Positions 50,153 through 60,905 are shown, counted from the stretch's first letter. The stretch is DNA of 64,000 bases from Agapetus fuscipes (GCA_951799405.1 OX637345.1:15376001-15440000); one strand, 5' to 3'. Numbers and translations: made by a program. Notes: generated from the sequence alone by a model not told the origin.

Positions 50153-50837
50153 TCTTCTTCTTATACAGACATCTCCATTTACTGCTGGACATAGTCCTCC
50201 CCCATATCTCTCCATCCATCTCACCATCTATCTCGAGATAAGATTAGACCCAAACCAAACACACAGTTACATATTCGTTACAATATTGTCAATTTTCTAG
50301 ATACTCAATAGATTTCGTACATATTTTCATACCAAGAAAAAAAATTAACTGAAAACGCACGACTGGAGGTTTTCCCTCCAAAAGCTGTATATTTTAACTT
50401 TTAAGAGTATCGGTTTAATAATGATTTAGGCAGCGACAGCAAAATGGAGCGGCAGTAATGAGGGCTGATACGTTTTCTGTTTCCCCCCCTTACTTTCATC
50501 TTTTTCATTCTTCGTTTTTCACTTTTTAATTAATCGATGGGCTTTATTAATTTGCACTTTCCAACGGGTGGACCATTGGCAAAGATAGACACAGAATTTG
50601 TTTTTTTTCTTCTAGAAAATTTATTCAAATCTCATTTCCAATAAATAACTGTTAAGTGGATTTTGGGTTGAAATGTTGTAGAAAATAGATCTGTTAGTTT
50701 TCCACTTGATAATGATTACATCGAAAGCGCTCGAGAATGTAATCAAGTCGTGCCGAAAAACTTAGTGTTTAAATTTTTATATTTTTACAAAAACATCAGT
50801 TTACTAATGGTACATACATGGTAATACAGTGTAGCAA
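50153..50837. other. unique sequence
   Basis: 50153-50235 (ACAGACATCTCCATTTACTG) may be a LINE 3' remnant. The rest is unassigned and includes the motif at 50705. Confidence 0.35.
50705..50735 (+). other. hammerhead-core-like motif, degenerate
   Basis: CTTGATAATGATTACATCGA then AAGCGCTCGAG: short GAT/ATC stem before CGAAAG. TGTAATCAAG downstream pairs with the start. Confidence 0.3.
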
Positions 50838-51126
50838 AGGGGCTGTCCATATATTACGCCATTCGCATTAAGGGGGAGGGGGGGAAGGCTGGTCTGCGGA
50901 TGATGGCAAATGATGTACGAGTACCAAAAGTGACGTCGTTCTTGTAAATACCAATTTCTACAAAATATACAAAATATTATGTAAGTAATATAACATTATT
51001 AATCTCATCCATTATTACAGCAAGAGGGGGGGAGGGGGTCATTCGATAATGACTATAGGATGATTGTAGGGGGGGGGGGGGTCGAAAATCGGCCAAAATC
51101 GATGACGTAATTTATGGACGGCCCCA
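50838..51126. mobile_element. MITE with GGGGC ends
   Basis: GGGGCTGTCCATATATTACG and CGTAATTTATGGACGGCCCC as inverted ends; interior with two G-rich tracts and a central AT-rich part. Half copy at 26737. Confidence 0.8.
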
Positions 51127-51445
51127 AAACAGCTTAATAAACTTATATTTTTAGTTTTGAGACTGCTTGGATTCTTGCGTTGGACAGAATTTTGAAAGAA
51201 AATATTAGCCTTAAAATATAAGCCATTTCTTTTAATGCTCCAACTCATTAAAATTGTTATAGGACGGTTATTCCAAACCGGATGGCCAAACGTCACACAT
51301 CTATGTAAATTCCTAATCAACCAATAAATGTATATTATTCAGCCTTCGTTTTAGCAACCTGGCCGCGTGACGTCTTGGAGTTTTTTGTTCGGAATGTACG
51401 GTACTCATTGCGTACTTCATTGAACATGTTTAAAATTTATTATTC
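51127..51445. other. unique sequence, no gene seen
   Basis: No recognised repeat. Confidence 0.4.
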
Positions 51446-51690
51446 ATTCCTTGACTGATTGGTTGGTATAAGGTTGACCACCCATACTGTAAAAAATAGT
51501 TCACTTTGCCAATGTCACCCCTGTTTCAGGGAAGTTCGGCAAGAGTAGCAGGTCTAATGTTCATTTGAGATTGGGTTTTGTATAAAGTAGGTCCACATGC
51601 GGCATGTGTGAGCGCGAAATTATGCGTGTCTGCTTGTGGGAATGCATTTAATATGAATCTCAAATGATACATATCTTTGCAACTTAGATT
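51446..51690 (+). mobile_element. RA repeat, complete body
   Basis: ATTCCTTGACTGATTGGTTG to CTTTGCAACTTAGATTTCG; the tail is replaced. Confidence 0.8.
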
Positions 51691-51798
51691 TCGATTTATT
51701 TAGTGATCAGCCTCTTACCTACCCATAATTTCAGGGAAAGGCGATAAAAGTATTCAATTTTTAAGTTTATTTCACATTACTACTAAAAATTATAAATA

Positions 51799-52018
51799 TT
51801 ACTGTAAAAAAATGGTTCACTTTGCCAATGTCACCCCTGTTTCAGGGAAGGTCGACAAGAGTTGCAGGGCTTATCCGCTTATGTCCATTTGAGTATTGGG
51901 TTTTTATATCGTAGGTCCACATGCGGCATGTGTGAGCGCGAAATTATGCGTGTCTGCTTGTGGGAATGCATTCAATATGAATCTCAAATGATACATATCT
52001 TTGCAGCTTAGATTTAGA
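51799..52018 (+). mobile_element. RA repeat, 5'-truncated
   Basis: ATTACTGTAAAAAAATGGTT to CAGCTTAGATTTAGAT. Confidence 0.8.
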
Positions 52019-52371
52019 TCTCACCATTCTCTTTATTTTTTATCTTTTTAAAAACTTACCTTTTATTGTTGTTCTATTTTTGAATGGACCAGCTTCTTCC
52101 TGGCGCTCAATCATCCCGCACCGCGGTTCGCTCATACAAGCAATTACGGCCACTTTTGAGGGTTGTAATAAAATTTGGGCCGCCGCCGCCACCCCATAAT
52201 CCAATACGAACCCGGAGTTATTTGCCTCTGGTAATTGGTGTTTTCATTGGGACCCTGTCTTCGGGGTCCCTTCCCCTCCCCAAGTCAGTAGCGCGGCTAT
52301 CTTATAAGCTAAAAAGCTGAGCATGCGTACCCTCAAAAAATATGAATATCTTATAATTTTTTATTTTTTTT
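52019..52371. other. unique sequence, no gene seen
   Basis: GC-rich 52090-52300 with a GCCGCC run. Forward frame without recognisable domain. Confidence 0.35.
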
Positions 52372-52983
52372 ATTAAAAAAAAATATAGATTTGTGATGAG
52401 GAATACAATTCACCAACTAATTCTGCCTGGTGAGAAACAGGTATTAATATCATCAATTGATAATTCATTCTTGTTTATTTTAATGAATTATTAATTAATA
52501 ATTACCCTTTAATTCATTATTCCTTGACTGATAGGTTGGTATGCGGCTGACCACCCATACTGTAAAAAATGGTTCACTTTGCCAATGTCACCCCTGCTTC
52601 AGGGAAGGTCGGCAAGAGTTGCAGGGCTTATGTTCATTTGAGATTGGGTTTTTTATGTTGTAGGTCCACATGCGGCATGTGCAAGCGTGAAATTATGCAT
52701 GTCTGCTTGTGGGAATGCATTTAATATGAATCTCAAATGATACATATCTTTGCAGCTTAGATTTAGATTTAGATTAGACCCAATGACAGATATAATAATA
52801 GACAGATGGCTGATACAACAAGGCACTGCCTTTAGAAGATGATGATGAATTACCCGATAGCATGTTGAACCAGGGTCAAAGTTATAGTCAAATGACCCAG
52901 GCGGGGATTGAACCAACGTTGTTCTATTCCAAACACGCTAGAAAGATCAGCCCACTCGGCCCCCTCGGCCATAGCACCGACAG
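52372..52983 (-). mobile_element. SG SINE, reverse copy, interrupted
   Basis: 3' part 52372-52507 (TAGATTTGTGATGAGGAATA to TAATAATTACCC) and head part 52844-52983 (AATTACCCGATAGC, GGGATTGAACCAACGTTG, CTCGGCCATAGCACCGAC). AATTACCC is repeated at both junctions, an 8-bp target duplication of the inserted segment 52508-52843. Confidence 0.7.
52522..52778 (+). mobile_element. RA repeat, complete
   Basis: CCTTGACTGATAGGTTGGTA to TTAGATTTAGATTTAGATTA; part of the insertion in the SG copy. The remaining insert, 52779-52843, ends in a GATGATGATG tail and is probably another LINE end. Confidence 0.85.
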
Positions 52984-52998
52984 TGAAAATAATTGAAA

Positions 52999-53423
52999 TG
53001 GTTGTGTTTTAGGGTTCGAATAGTCTTTAAATAAATAAAAACTGATCTACTTAATTGATATTTATTTTACACTTAGATTTATTTAAAAAATTATATTTAT
53101 TTTTAAAAATTCACATTTATGGTCAAGCAATTTACATTTATTTCACTGTTGGTTCACTTTCACTGATACTGTCTTTCTTGTTCAAAAGCAGAGCGTCGTA
53201 TATAGACTGACTCTTGCAAGCCGCTTGCAGCTCTTTATACTACAAAAGACAGTAGTTACTAGAAGCCAATTTTGCTGGAGCCTTCCAGAACATTAAGCTC
53301 CCAGTAGGTACATAATTGAATGTCTCTTTCCTATAATAATTACTCCAACTCTCATCGGCTATAACTAATACACCTACCTACCTACCTACCTAACATTAAT
53401 ATGTATTTGTTATTTACATAACA
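52999..53423 (-). mobile_element. solo LTR, gypsy-like
   Basis: Reverse strand begins TGTTATGTAAATAACAAAT and ends CCCTAAAACACAACCA, with TATA-like GTATAAAGAGCTGC and AATAAA signals. ATAT precedes its start but is not matched after its end, so the target duplication is eroded. Homologous to 12654 and 26185. Confidence 0.75.
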
Positions 53424-53440
53424 ATATATTTGAGTCCCTA

Positions 53441-53740
53441 TTAGATTTTGGTTTGGACATATCGAAAGGATGAATGAAGACCGACTGACAAAAAAAGTGT
53501 ATAGGGAATGTAATATGAAAGCGTGAAAGGGGAAGACCTAGGAAAGAATGGATTAATCAGATAAGTGAGATTGCGAATGAATGGAATCTACAGAGTGGAA
53601 ACAAGAGAAGAGCATGCATGAAAAGAGTGATGTAACTAGATGAAATGAAAGAAGTATGCAAGGACAGAGTCAAGTGGAGGCACTTGTGTGGAGGTACCGG
53701 CCACCCCTAGAGGAATGGCGGCAAGATACAAGACAAGAGT
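53441..53740 (+). pseudogene. LM LINE ORF C-terminus, longest copy
   Basis: Broken frames together give RFWFGHIERMNEDRLTKKVY, RGRPRKEWINQISEIANEW-like text, NKRRACMKRVM, LDEMKEVCKDRVKWRHLCGG, TGHP. Several frameshifts and stops. FGH..RM...R and GRPRK motifs are typical of the C-terminal region of non-LTR polyproteins. RA follows at 53782. Confidence 0.75.
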
Positions 53741-53781
53741 ACATTAAGGATATTTATCGCTATACGTATTTTTACATTTCT

Positions 53782-54007
53782 CGCCGGCTGACCACCCATG
53801 CTGTAGAAAATTGTTCACTTTGCCAATGTCACTCCTGTTTTAGGGAAGGTCGGCAAGAGTTGCAGGGTGTATGTGGTTTTTTTATTTGGGTTTTTATGTT
53901 CTAGGTTCACATGCGGCATGTGCAAGCGCGAACTTGTGCGTGTCTGCTTATGAGAATGCATATAATGTGGATCTCTAATGTTGCATATATTTGCAACTTA
54001 GATTAGT
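53782..54007 (+). mobile_element. RA repeat (LM 3' end)
   Basis: GCCGGCTGACCACCCATGCT to TTGCAACTTAGATTAG. Confidence 0.8.
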
Positions 54008-54355
54008 GCAATTTTAATTATCCAGAATGCTCCCGGCAGAAAGCGCAAGCCACGCCACTGCCCCCAGTCTCCCCGCGGGACACTGTACGCTCATTATTAC
54101 ATTCAATTTTTGTTTCATTACATTCTGTTCGACGCGAATTACTTTTTCGTTACGTTTTTTTTCCGGTGTTTTAAGTGTTTTCGTTTTATTATTTAGCCTA
54201 ACCCCTCGTTTGCTGAACCTTTTCAAATTGTTGGCTTTTCACTTTATAGCAGTGCGTAGGAAGTGATTATAAAGTCTTGTATTTATGAAAAATAGAAAAA
54301 ATGAGATTTCGACGGAAGGACATGTAAAAACCCCCAGTTTGGAGTATGGTCTTAC
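54008..54355. other. unique sequence, no gene seen
   Basis: GC-rich start (54020-54080), then T-rich. Confidence 0.35.
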
Positions 54356-54402
54356 TTGTAAAAAATAAATAGGTTCCACTTGCCACATGCGAAACCGGAA
54401 AA
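54356..54402 (+). mobile_element. SB SINE fragment
   Basis: TTGTAAAAAATAAATAGGTT and CCACTTGCCACATGCG. Confidence 0.55.
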
Positions 54403-55015
54403 TCCTTGGTGGTTGCCATACAAAAGAAAAAAAAACTTAAAATTGCATTTGTCTCAAACCCGGCTCCCACGATTTTAAAAAAAAAAAATTCAGTGTGGTA
54501 GTTGCTTGGCATATTTTTACCAAATTTTTCCATGGCAATACTCTTGCTAATCTGCGTATGTGAGTTGCCATGTGGAAAAGACTAACAGTTATAATTTTCT
54601 CAAAAGTGGAAGGGGTCATAAAAAAAAAGTTCAACAGTAATATGAAATACCTATAGAGATTTTATAAAAAAATAATTATTTTTTTAATTGAAAAAAGTTG
54701 AAAAAACCCTGTAAGTTAAGAAATATGTGACATGTGAAGATAACATGGGTGTCTCAGAGAAATACACCTTTCTTTATTTTTTACAAGAGAAAACAGTACA
54801 AAAATATGAAAATCCTGTAGTTATTTTATATGAGCACTTTATTATAATTAGCTCATCAACTTTGGAGATTTGGCAGCCAACAACAATATTTCTCAAATCA
54901 GTGAATCAGCACGTATACAGTTTAACCTTTAAGGTGGCGATACGATTTTTTCAACACAGCGAAGAGCCTATTTTAGGGTAAAATGAAAATGAAATCTTAA
55001 AATCATATTTAAATG
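54403..55015. other. AT-rich, no gene seen
   Basis: A short SC-like stretch (TTTTTTCAACACAGCGAAGAG) at 54947-54967. No other match. Confidence 0.4.
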
Positions 55016-55894
55016 AGGGCTTTAGAATCAAAAAGGCAAGTGTCCTATAGAGCAGTGGTTCCCAAACTATGGTACGCGTACCACCAGTGGTACGCGACGC
55101 TTCTTAAGGTGGTACGCAAGCAGCCATGGCCATAGGAAATACAAAGTAAATAATATTAAGATAAAACGTTTTTCAATTTCGCGCTTCAAGTTAAGTACAA
55201 CTGAGCCAAATATTTCCTCTTTTGTTTCGAACATGCAGCACTACTTTTCAGACTAAGGCAGGCCTGTCCCGCCACGATTACAAAAATACTAAATCTGGTC
55301 CTCCACAATATTATGTTGGACACCCCTGCACTAAGAGTAGGTATTGTATTTTTTTTCTATAATAAATAAATAAGCATAATGTTTTCATTAACAGTTGCAG
55401 TTTTTATTATTTTACCATTTGAATGATTTTTTTAACTGTTGCACTTCAGTGGTACGCCACTGATTTATAATTTCATTAGTGGTACGTGAAATGAAAAGTT
55501 TGGGAACCACTGCTATAGAGTATAGACTATCTATGGGACACTGTGTCCTATAGACTAGTGTCCTATGGACTAATTTCCTATAGACTATATGAGTCGTATA
55601 AATGCAAACGCCGTCAACTCCTTACGCGATGATTTTGAGAAAAATAAACTTGTGTTTTGAACGCGATTTTTTCCCAGTTGGAGATGACGGCGTTTGCACG
55701 AAATCATACTTTTTCAATTAAAATTACGTAGGATTAAGTGAGGTTTACATTATATCGCACACAGCAAATGATTTGTTACACTGCGTAGAATCAAATTCAA
55801 TCATTATCTCAAAAATCATAAATTTTGGAGATGACGGCGTTTGCAGTTATACGACTCATCTATGGGACACTTGCCTTTTTGATTCTAAGGCCCT
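55016..55894. mobile_element. palindromic element hosting a hAT insertion
   Basis: Ends AGGGCTTTAGAATCAAAAAG and CTTTTTGATTCTAAGGCCCT; inside, ATGAGTCGTAT/ATACGACTCAT and three TGCAAACGCCGTC-like blocks in both orientations. A short tandem GTGTCCTATAGACTA lies at 55520-55590. 879 bp including the 460-bp hAT. Confidence 0.75.
55053..55512. mobile_element. non-autonomous hAT element, 8-bp target duplication
   Basis: CAGTGGTTCCCAAACT at the left and AGTTTGGGAACCACTG at the right, a perfect 16-bp inverted repeat. CTATAGAG flanks both sides (55045-55052, 55513-55520). The CAGTGGTTC start is widespread in animal hAT elements. No transposase frame. Confidence 0.9.
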
Positions 55895-56382
55895 AAAATA
55901 ATAGCAATAAATAAAATAAAGCAATGGGGCCAAAGACAACAAATAACCTTTTTTTTTTGTATATACTAATGAATGCATTTAAGGGACCATAAACTGGATG
56001 CCATAGCAGGAGCTGGTTCATTGACTATTGGTTACGCATACATCAAAATCGAGTTATTGTAATTCATATCAGATACGAGTATCTGTTCATCGAACTAATC
56101 ACATCTCTAAACGAATATTTATTGAATAAAATCTTCCCGGAATTGGCTGGAGACGCGGCACTCTCCCCGTTCTTTTTAATTACCGTTATCCCATCTCGCA
56201 GCCGGGATTTTCGGGATTTTGTTATTAGTTATTACATTCCAATAATGGGAAAACCCCGTCATGCGTACTCGTTCAAAAGTAATTGTCTCATTTCATCTCT
56301 TCTCTTTTTTTCTCGGTAATTTGTCTCCCGTCGTGTTAGGGTTGCCACACTAGCCGGGATTCAAAAATCCCGCAAATGACAA
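55895..56382. other. unique sequence, no gene seen
   Basis: Moderate-GC island 56140-56370. Not repeated in the window. Confidence 0.35.
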
Positions 56383-56634
56383 TTCCTTGACTTGTAGGTT
56401 CGTATGAGGCTGACCACCCATGCTGTAAAAATGGTTCACTTTGCCAATGTCACCACTGTTTCAAGGAAGGTCGGCAAGAGTTGCAGGGCTTATGTTCATT
56501 TGAGATTGGGGTTTTTATATTGTAGGTTCACATAAGGCATGTGTGAGCGCGAAATTATGCGTGTCTGCTTGTGGGAATGCATTTAATATGAATCTCAAAT
56601 GATACATATCTTTGCAACTTAGATTTAGATTTAG
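56383..56634 (+). mobile_element. RA repeat, complete
   Basis: TTCCTTGACTTGTAGGTTCG to CTTAGATTTAGATTTAG. Confidence 0.85.
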
Positions 56635-56649
56635 TGTTCTTACCTTGTA

Positions 56650-56895
56650 GTTCCTTGACTAATGGTTGGTATGAGGCTGACTCCCCATGCTGTGAAAACT
56701 TTGTTCACCTTTGCCAATGCCATCCCGTTTAAGGGAAATGCGGCAAGAGTTGCAAAGTTTATATTCATGTAAGGTGTGATTTTTATTTTGTATGTACACA
56801 TGCGACATGTGTGAGCGTGAACGTACATGTGCCTGCTTGTGGCCATGCATTGAATACGAGCCTGAAATGTCAATATATCTTTGAAACGAAGATTA
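56650..56895 (+). mobile_element. RA repeat, old diverged copy
   Basis: TTCCTTGACTAATGGTTGGT to TTTGAAACGAAGATTATA; many substitutions, tandem with the previous copy. Confidence 0.75.
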
Positions 56896-57235
56896 TAAAT
56901 TATATAGACCTTGTAGAAGCCCTGAATACCTCATTTTTTAAGATTTCTGATTACATAGAGCGACAATTTCTGAAAACATCTTTATAGACTCAGAACATAC
57001 TGTAATTAAGAATTATGAAAAGTTAATTTGAAATTTTTTGAAATGAAAAAAAGTTTTTTTAATAACGTTTATACTGAATTTTAATAAGAATTTTCTTCTT
57101 TTGTAATATATGTATAGGTATTTAAAAAAAATAATTTAAGATTGATTGAAATATGATTATGAAGAATGATCTACTATAATCCATAATCTGCTTTAGTTAT
57201 AGTTAATGAACATTATTAAATAATGTAATTTTTTT
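56896..57235. other. AT-rich, no feature seen
   Basis: No recognised repeat. Confidence 0.4.
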
Positions 57236-57412
57236 CATGCATGCCCACAAATAGACGCGTTAATGCTGCACGTGTACTTACAAATTTAAATTCAAACTTC
57301 AAATGAACATAAATCTTGCAACTATTGGCGACCTTCCCTGAAATAGTAGTGGCTTCGGAAAAGTTTTTTTTTTCAGTATGCGTGGTCAGCCTCATACCAA
57401 CCTATAAGTCAA
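57236..57412 (-). mobile_element. RA repeat, old, 3' part missing
   Basis: CATGCATGCCCACAAATAG to CCAACCTATAAGTCAAG. Confidence 0.7.
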
Positions 57413-57439
57413 GAAACAAATAATAAATTACATTTAAAT

Positions 57440-57722
57440 GCGGTCGATAGCTCAGTTGGTAGAGCGCTTGCATTCTATGCGGAGAGCTCGTTTTCGAATC
57501 CAACCGAGGATCTCGGAAAGGATTTCTTGTTGCGGTGTTTAATTTTAACCCAGAATAAAATACCGGCAAGGTTTACTCAGCCTTCACAAGAAATGAGTAC
57601 CAGCCCCCTTGGGAGCTGGGAAATCTTGCCTGCAAAAAGTAATAGGTTTCACTCGCCACGTACGAACATTTCACAGGGAAAACGCGGAAATAAGTTACAC
57701 TATATGTGTTGCTTAGTAGCGT
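57440..57722 (+). mobile_element. SB SINE, near full length
   Basis: GCGGTCGATAGCTCAGTTGG, B-box region GTTTTCGAATCC, body with a deletion after GAGCTGGGAAATC, end ATGTGTTGCTTAGTAGCG. Confidence 0.85.
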
Positions 57723-58096
57723 TAAGTATGTACATACAGAACCTTAAAAAGAGGCAGATTATGATACCTGAAGAAAAAGTAAAAAAAAAAAATATCTAAA
57801 AAAAAAATCTTTCAAATACCTTTGGGGTTTATTATAAAAATTAAGAAACGATGAAAGTAAGAAAGTTTTCTAGGCACGAAATGGCATTATGATATTCTGA
57901 ATGTTGAAAGATGAAAGATTGTTACATGGAAGGAGCCGTATTCAAATTTATTTCATTCTGAATTTGAATTTTATACCCAAAGTATCGTATTTAAATTCGG
58001 AATTCGAATTGTAAAATATTGAATTTTAAAAATTTACCCTTGTATTTGTCTCTTTCGTTCAAAATATTTTTTGTCTTCTACCCCTATAATTTAAAA
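57723..58096. other. AT-rich, no feature seen
   Basis: No recognised repeat. Confidence 0.4.
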
Positions 58097-58165
58097 AAAT
58101 CTAAATTTAAGCTGCAAAGATAATAAGCGCAGACACGCATAATTTCGCGCTCACACATGCCGCAT
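58097..58165 (-). mobile_element. RA repeat, 3' fragment with deletion
   Basis: AAATCTAAATTTAAGCTGC to CGCTCACACATGCCGCATG, cut by the next copy. Confidence 0.7.
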
Positions 58166-58166
58166 G

Positions 58167-58413
58167 TATAATCTAAATCTAAGCTGCAAAGATATGTATC
58201 ATTTGAGGTTCACATTAAATGCATTCCCACAAGCAGACACGCATAATTTCGCGCTCACACATGCCGCATGTGGACCTACAATATAAAAAAACAATCTCAA
58301 ATTAACATTAGACCTGCAACTCTTGCCGACCTTCCCTGAAACAGGGGTAAAATTGGCAAAGTGAACAATTTTGTACAGTATGGGTGGTCAGCCTTATACC
58401 AACATAAGTCAAG
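58167..58413 (-). mobile_element. RA repeat, complete
   Basis: TAATCTAAATCTAAGCTGC tail to CCAACATAAGTCAAGG. Confidence 0.85.
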
Positions 58414-58468
58414 GAACAAAATCACCAATATTCAAATAAGTACACACCTCACGGGATCTCTGTGTAAA

Positions 58469-58714
58469 TCTATAATCTATAATCTAAGTTGCAAGGATAT
58501 ATTCATTCAAAGCTCTCAGATGTATGCACACAAACAAACACGTGTAGTTCGCGCTTACAAATGCTGAATGTGTACTTACAAATAAAATCCAAACCTCAAA
58601 CGAACACAAGCCCTACAACTTTTGCCGACCTTCCCTGACACAGGGGTGACATTGGCAAAGTGAACCATTTTTTACAGTATGGGTGGTTTGTCTCATGCCA
58701 ACCTATAAGTCAAG
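58469..58714 (-). mobile_element. RA repeat, A2 subtype, complete
   Basis: CTATAATCTATAATCTAAG tail to CCAACCTATAAGTCAAGG. Confidence 0.85.
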
Positions 58715-58904
58715 GAATGCTTTGTTAATATTTGAATCTTCAATTGTTACGCATTGTATGGAAGAGCCCATCGCATATTCCAGTGGCGCACCTCCTTGGG
58801 TTGCCCCCCCCTCCATTCCTTGTTGGGCACGGGCCTCCCTCACCTGTCATAATAAATCCCTTAAAACAATACAGGCCCCGTATTTATTATTATTATTATC
58901 GCGG

Positions 58905-59010
58905 GCCGATGTGAAAGATTACCTTGCACCCCCCCCTTCTTCCCCGCCTGTTACGCCAATGGGTGAACCGGCTGGAAGGATTGTATGAATCGTGTGGATT
59001 CGAATAAATA
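58905..59010 (+). repeat. I repeat, copy 1
   Basis: ATGTGAAAGATTACCTTGC, C-run, TTACGCCAATGGGTGAACCG, ATTCGAATAAATATTGG. Copies at 59610 and 60045 alternate with RA copies. Confidence 0.65.
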
Positions 59011-59035
59011 TTGGTGATGCTTTTTCTTTTTTTAT

Positions 59036-59095
59036 ATCTTTTTAAAAAAAAATAGATTTGTGAAGAGGAATGCAATTCACCAAACGATTCTTATA
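59036..59095 (-). mobile_element. SG SINE 3' end fragment
   Basis: AAATAGATTTGTGAAGAGGA and ATTCACCAAACGATTC. Confidence 0.5.
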
Positions 59096-59096
59096 A

Positions 59097-59337
59097 GACT
59101 TATAGGTTGGTATGAGGCTGGTCAACACACTGTAAAAAATGGGTCACTTTGCCAATGTCACCCCTGTTTCAGGGAAGGTCGGCAAGAGTTGCAGGGCTCA
59201 TGTTCATTTGAGATTGGGTTTTTATATTGTAGGTCCACATGCGGTATGTGTTAGCGCGAAATTATACATGTCTGCTTGTACGAATGCATTTAATGTGAAT
59301 TTCAAATGACACATATCTTTGCAACTTAGATTGAGAT
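59097..59337 (+). mobile_element. RA repeat, near complete
   Basis: ACTTATAGGTTGGTATGAGG to CAACTTAGATTGAGATT. Confidence 0.8.
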
Positions 59338-59344
59338 TCTCATT

Positions 59345-59608
59345 TTAGACCCCTGTTTCAGGGAAGGTCGGCAATAGTTGCAGTGTGTATGTTCATTTGA
59401 AGTTTTTTATGTTGTTGGTTTTTTGAAGTCTGTATGTTGTGGGCCCACATGCGGCATGTGTAAGCGCGAACTTTTATGTGTCTATTAATTAATAAAATAC
59501 AGTTTCATTAATTAATAGACACATAAAAGTTATAGACACTTATCAGTTATATGTGTCTGTTTGTGGGCATGCACTTAATATGGATCTAAAATTTGCAACT
59601 CAGATTAT
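59345..59608 (+). mobile_element. RA repeat with internal hairpin insertion
   Basis: CCCCTGTTTCAGGGAAGG to TTGCAACTCAGATTATTAT; contains a duplicated inverted segment at 59471-59530. Confidence 0.7.
59471..59530. repeat. perfect 24-bp hairpin inside RA
   Basis: TTTTATGTGTCTATTAATTA on the left pairs with TAATTAATAGACACATAAAA on the right, with a 13-nt loop. Confidence 0.85.
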
Positions 59609-59609
59609 T

Positions 59610-59730
59610 ATAGATGTGATAGATTACCTTGCTCCCCCCCCCCTATCTCCAGGAAGCGGGTTACGCCAATGGGTGAACCAGCTGGAAGGATTTTATAAAT
59701 TGTATGGATTCGAATAAATATTGGTTTTGC
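59610..59730 (+). repeat. I repeat, copy 2
   Basis: TGTGATAGATTACCTTGC, C-run, GGTTACGCCAATGGGTGAAC, ATTCGAATAAATATTGG. Confidence 0.65.
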
Positions 59731-59784
59731 ATTCCGAAAAGGTTGGTTTTTGCTCCATCATAATATTATTATTTCGATTAGTAC

Positions 59785-60043
59785 CTTCTCCTTAAATTAT
59801 ATGTTGGTATGAGGCTGACCACCCATACTGTAAAAAAAATTCACATTACCAACGTCACCCCTGTTTCAGGGAAGGTCGGCCAGAGTTGCTGTGTTTTTTT
59901 TAATGTTAATTTGAGATTTGTGTTTTTTATATTGTAGGTCCACATGCGGCATGTGTAAGTGCGAACTTAAACGTGTCTGCTTATCATAATGCATTTAATA
60001 TGAATCTTAAATGTACTATAGGTATCTTTGCAACTTCGATTAC
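59785..60043 (+). mobile_element. RA repeat, near complete
   Basis: ATATGTTGGTATGAGGCTGA to TTGCAACTTCGATTAC. Confidence 0.8.
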
Positions 60044-60044
60044 A

Positions 60045-60155
60045 CATTTAAAAGTTAGCCTTGAACCCCCTCCCCCCCCCATCCCCCTAAAAGCTGGTTA
60101 CTTCAATGGGTGAACCGGCTTTATGAGTTGTATGAGTTCGAATAAATATTTGATT
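60045..60155 (+). repeat. I repeat, copy 3
   Basis: TTAGCCTTGAACCCCC, C-run, CAATGGGTGAACCGGC, GTTCGAATAAATATTTG. Confidence 0.6.
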
Positions 60156-60162
60156 TTGTTTT

Positions 60163-60411
60163 ATCTAATCTAATCTAAGTTGCAAAGATATCTCACATTG
60201 GAGATTCATATTACATGCATTCCCACAACCAGACACGTACAAGTTCGCGCTTGCACATGCCTCATGCGAACCTTCAACATAAAAACCAAATCTCAAATGG
60301 ACATACACCCTGCAACTCTTGCCGTCCTTCCCTGAAATAGGGGTGACATTGGCAAAGCGAACCATTTTACAGCATGGGTGGTGAGCTGCATACCAACCTA
60401 TAAGTCAAGGA
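60163..60411 (-). mobile_element. RA repeat, complete
   Basis: TATCTAATCTAATCTAAG tail to CCAACCTATAAGTCAAG; close to the 509 and 3959 copies. Confidence 0.85.
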
Positions 60412-60452
60412 ACCTTTATCTTAATATAACGTGGTCTACATTTTTCGTCTTC

Positions 60453-60546
60453 TTCTTCCTCAGCATTTCTCGTTCCACTCCTGGACGTATGCCTCCTCCA
60501 ATCTTCTCGATGCTTCTCTATCAGTTGCGATACGTTCAATTAGTTT
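60453..60546 (-). pseudogene. LV LINE ORF C-terminus
   Basis: Reverse frame IERIATDREASRRLEEAYVQ then EWNEKC and a stop, followed by a CTTCTTCTT-type sequence. A common C-terminus of insect non-LTR polyproteins. Confidence 0.7.
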
Positions 60547-60905
60547 TTGTTTAACGCAACTAAGCTACACAAATAGTGTAACTTCTTGCCTGCGTTATCC
60601 CCGAAGGGGTCGCATGTGGCGCTTCGGGACCTATTTATTTTTACAGGTAAGGGGGCCGGCCTCACACCAACCACTTTCAGTTGAAGTGGGGGTTTCCCAG
60701 CTCCCGGGGGGGCTGGTTCTCATTTCTTGTGAAGGCTGAGTAAACCTTTGGAGATCGAACCCTTGCTCTCGGCATGGAATGCAAGCATTCTACCAATTGA
60801 GCTATCGACCTTTTTTTACGAGCTTGATCGTCGTCGCTACAAAGCGCCAAATCACAAGCAAGACCCAGTTGCTGTAAGGCTGGATGGACCTTTGGTGACC
60901 TTAAC
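60547..60905 (-). mobile_element. composite SC-SB dimeric SINE, SC head truncated
   Basis: Reverse SB (GCAACTAAGCTACACAAATA to GAGCTATCGACC) with the shortened body TGAGTAAACCTTTGGAGATC, joined by TTTTTTTACGAGC to SC (GATCGTCGTCGCTACAAAGC to GATGGACCTTTGGTGACC). Confidence 0.8.

Noticed and set aside
52180..52300. GCCGCC-rich segment as a CpG-island promoter
   Set aside because: Short, no TATA/Inr or downstream exon evidence; left as unique sequence.
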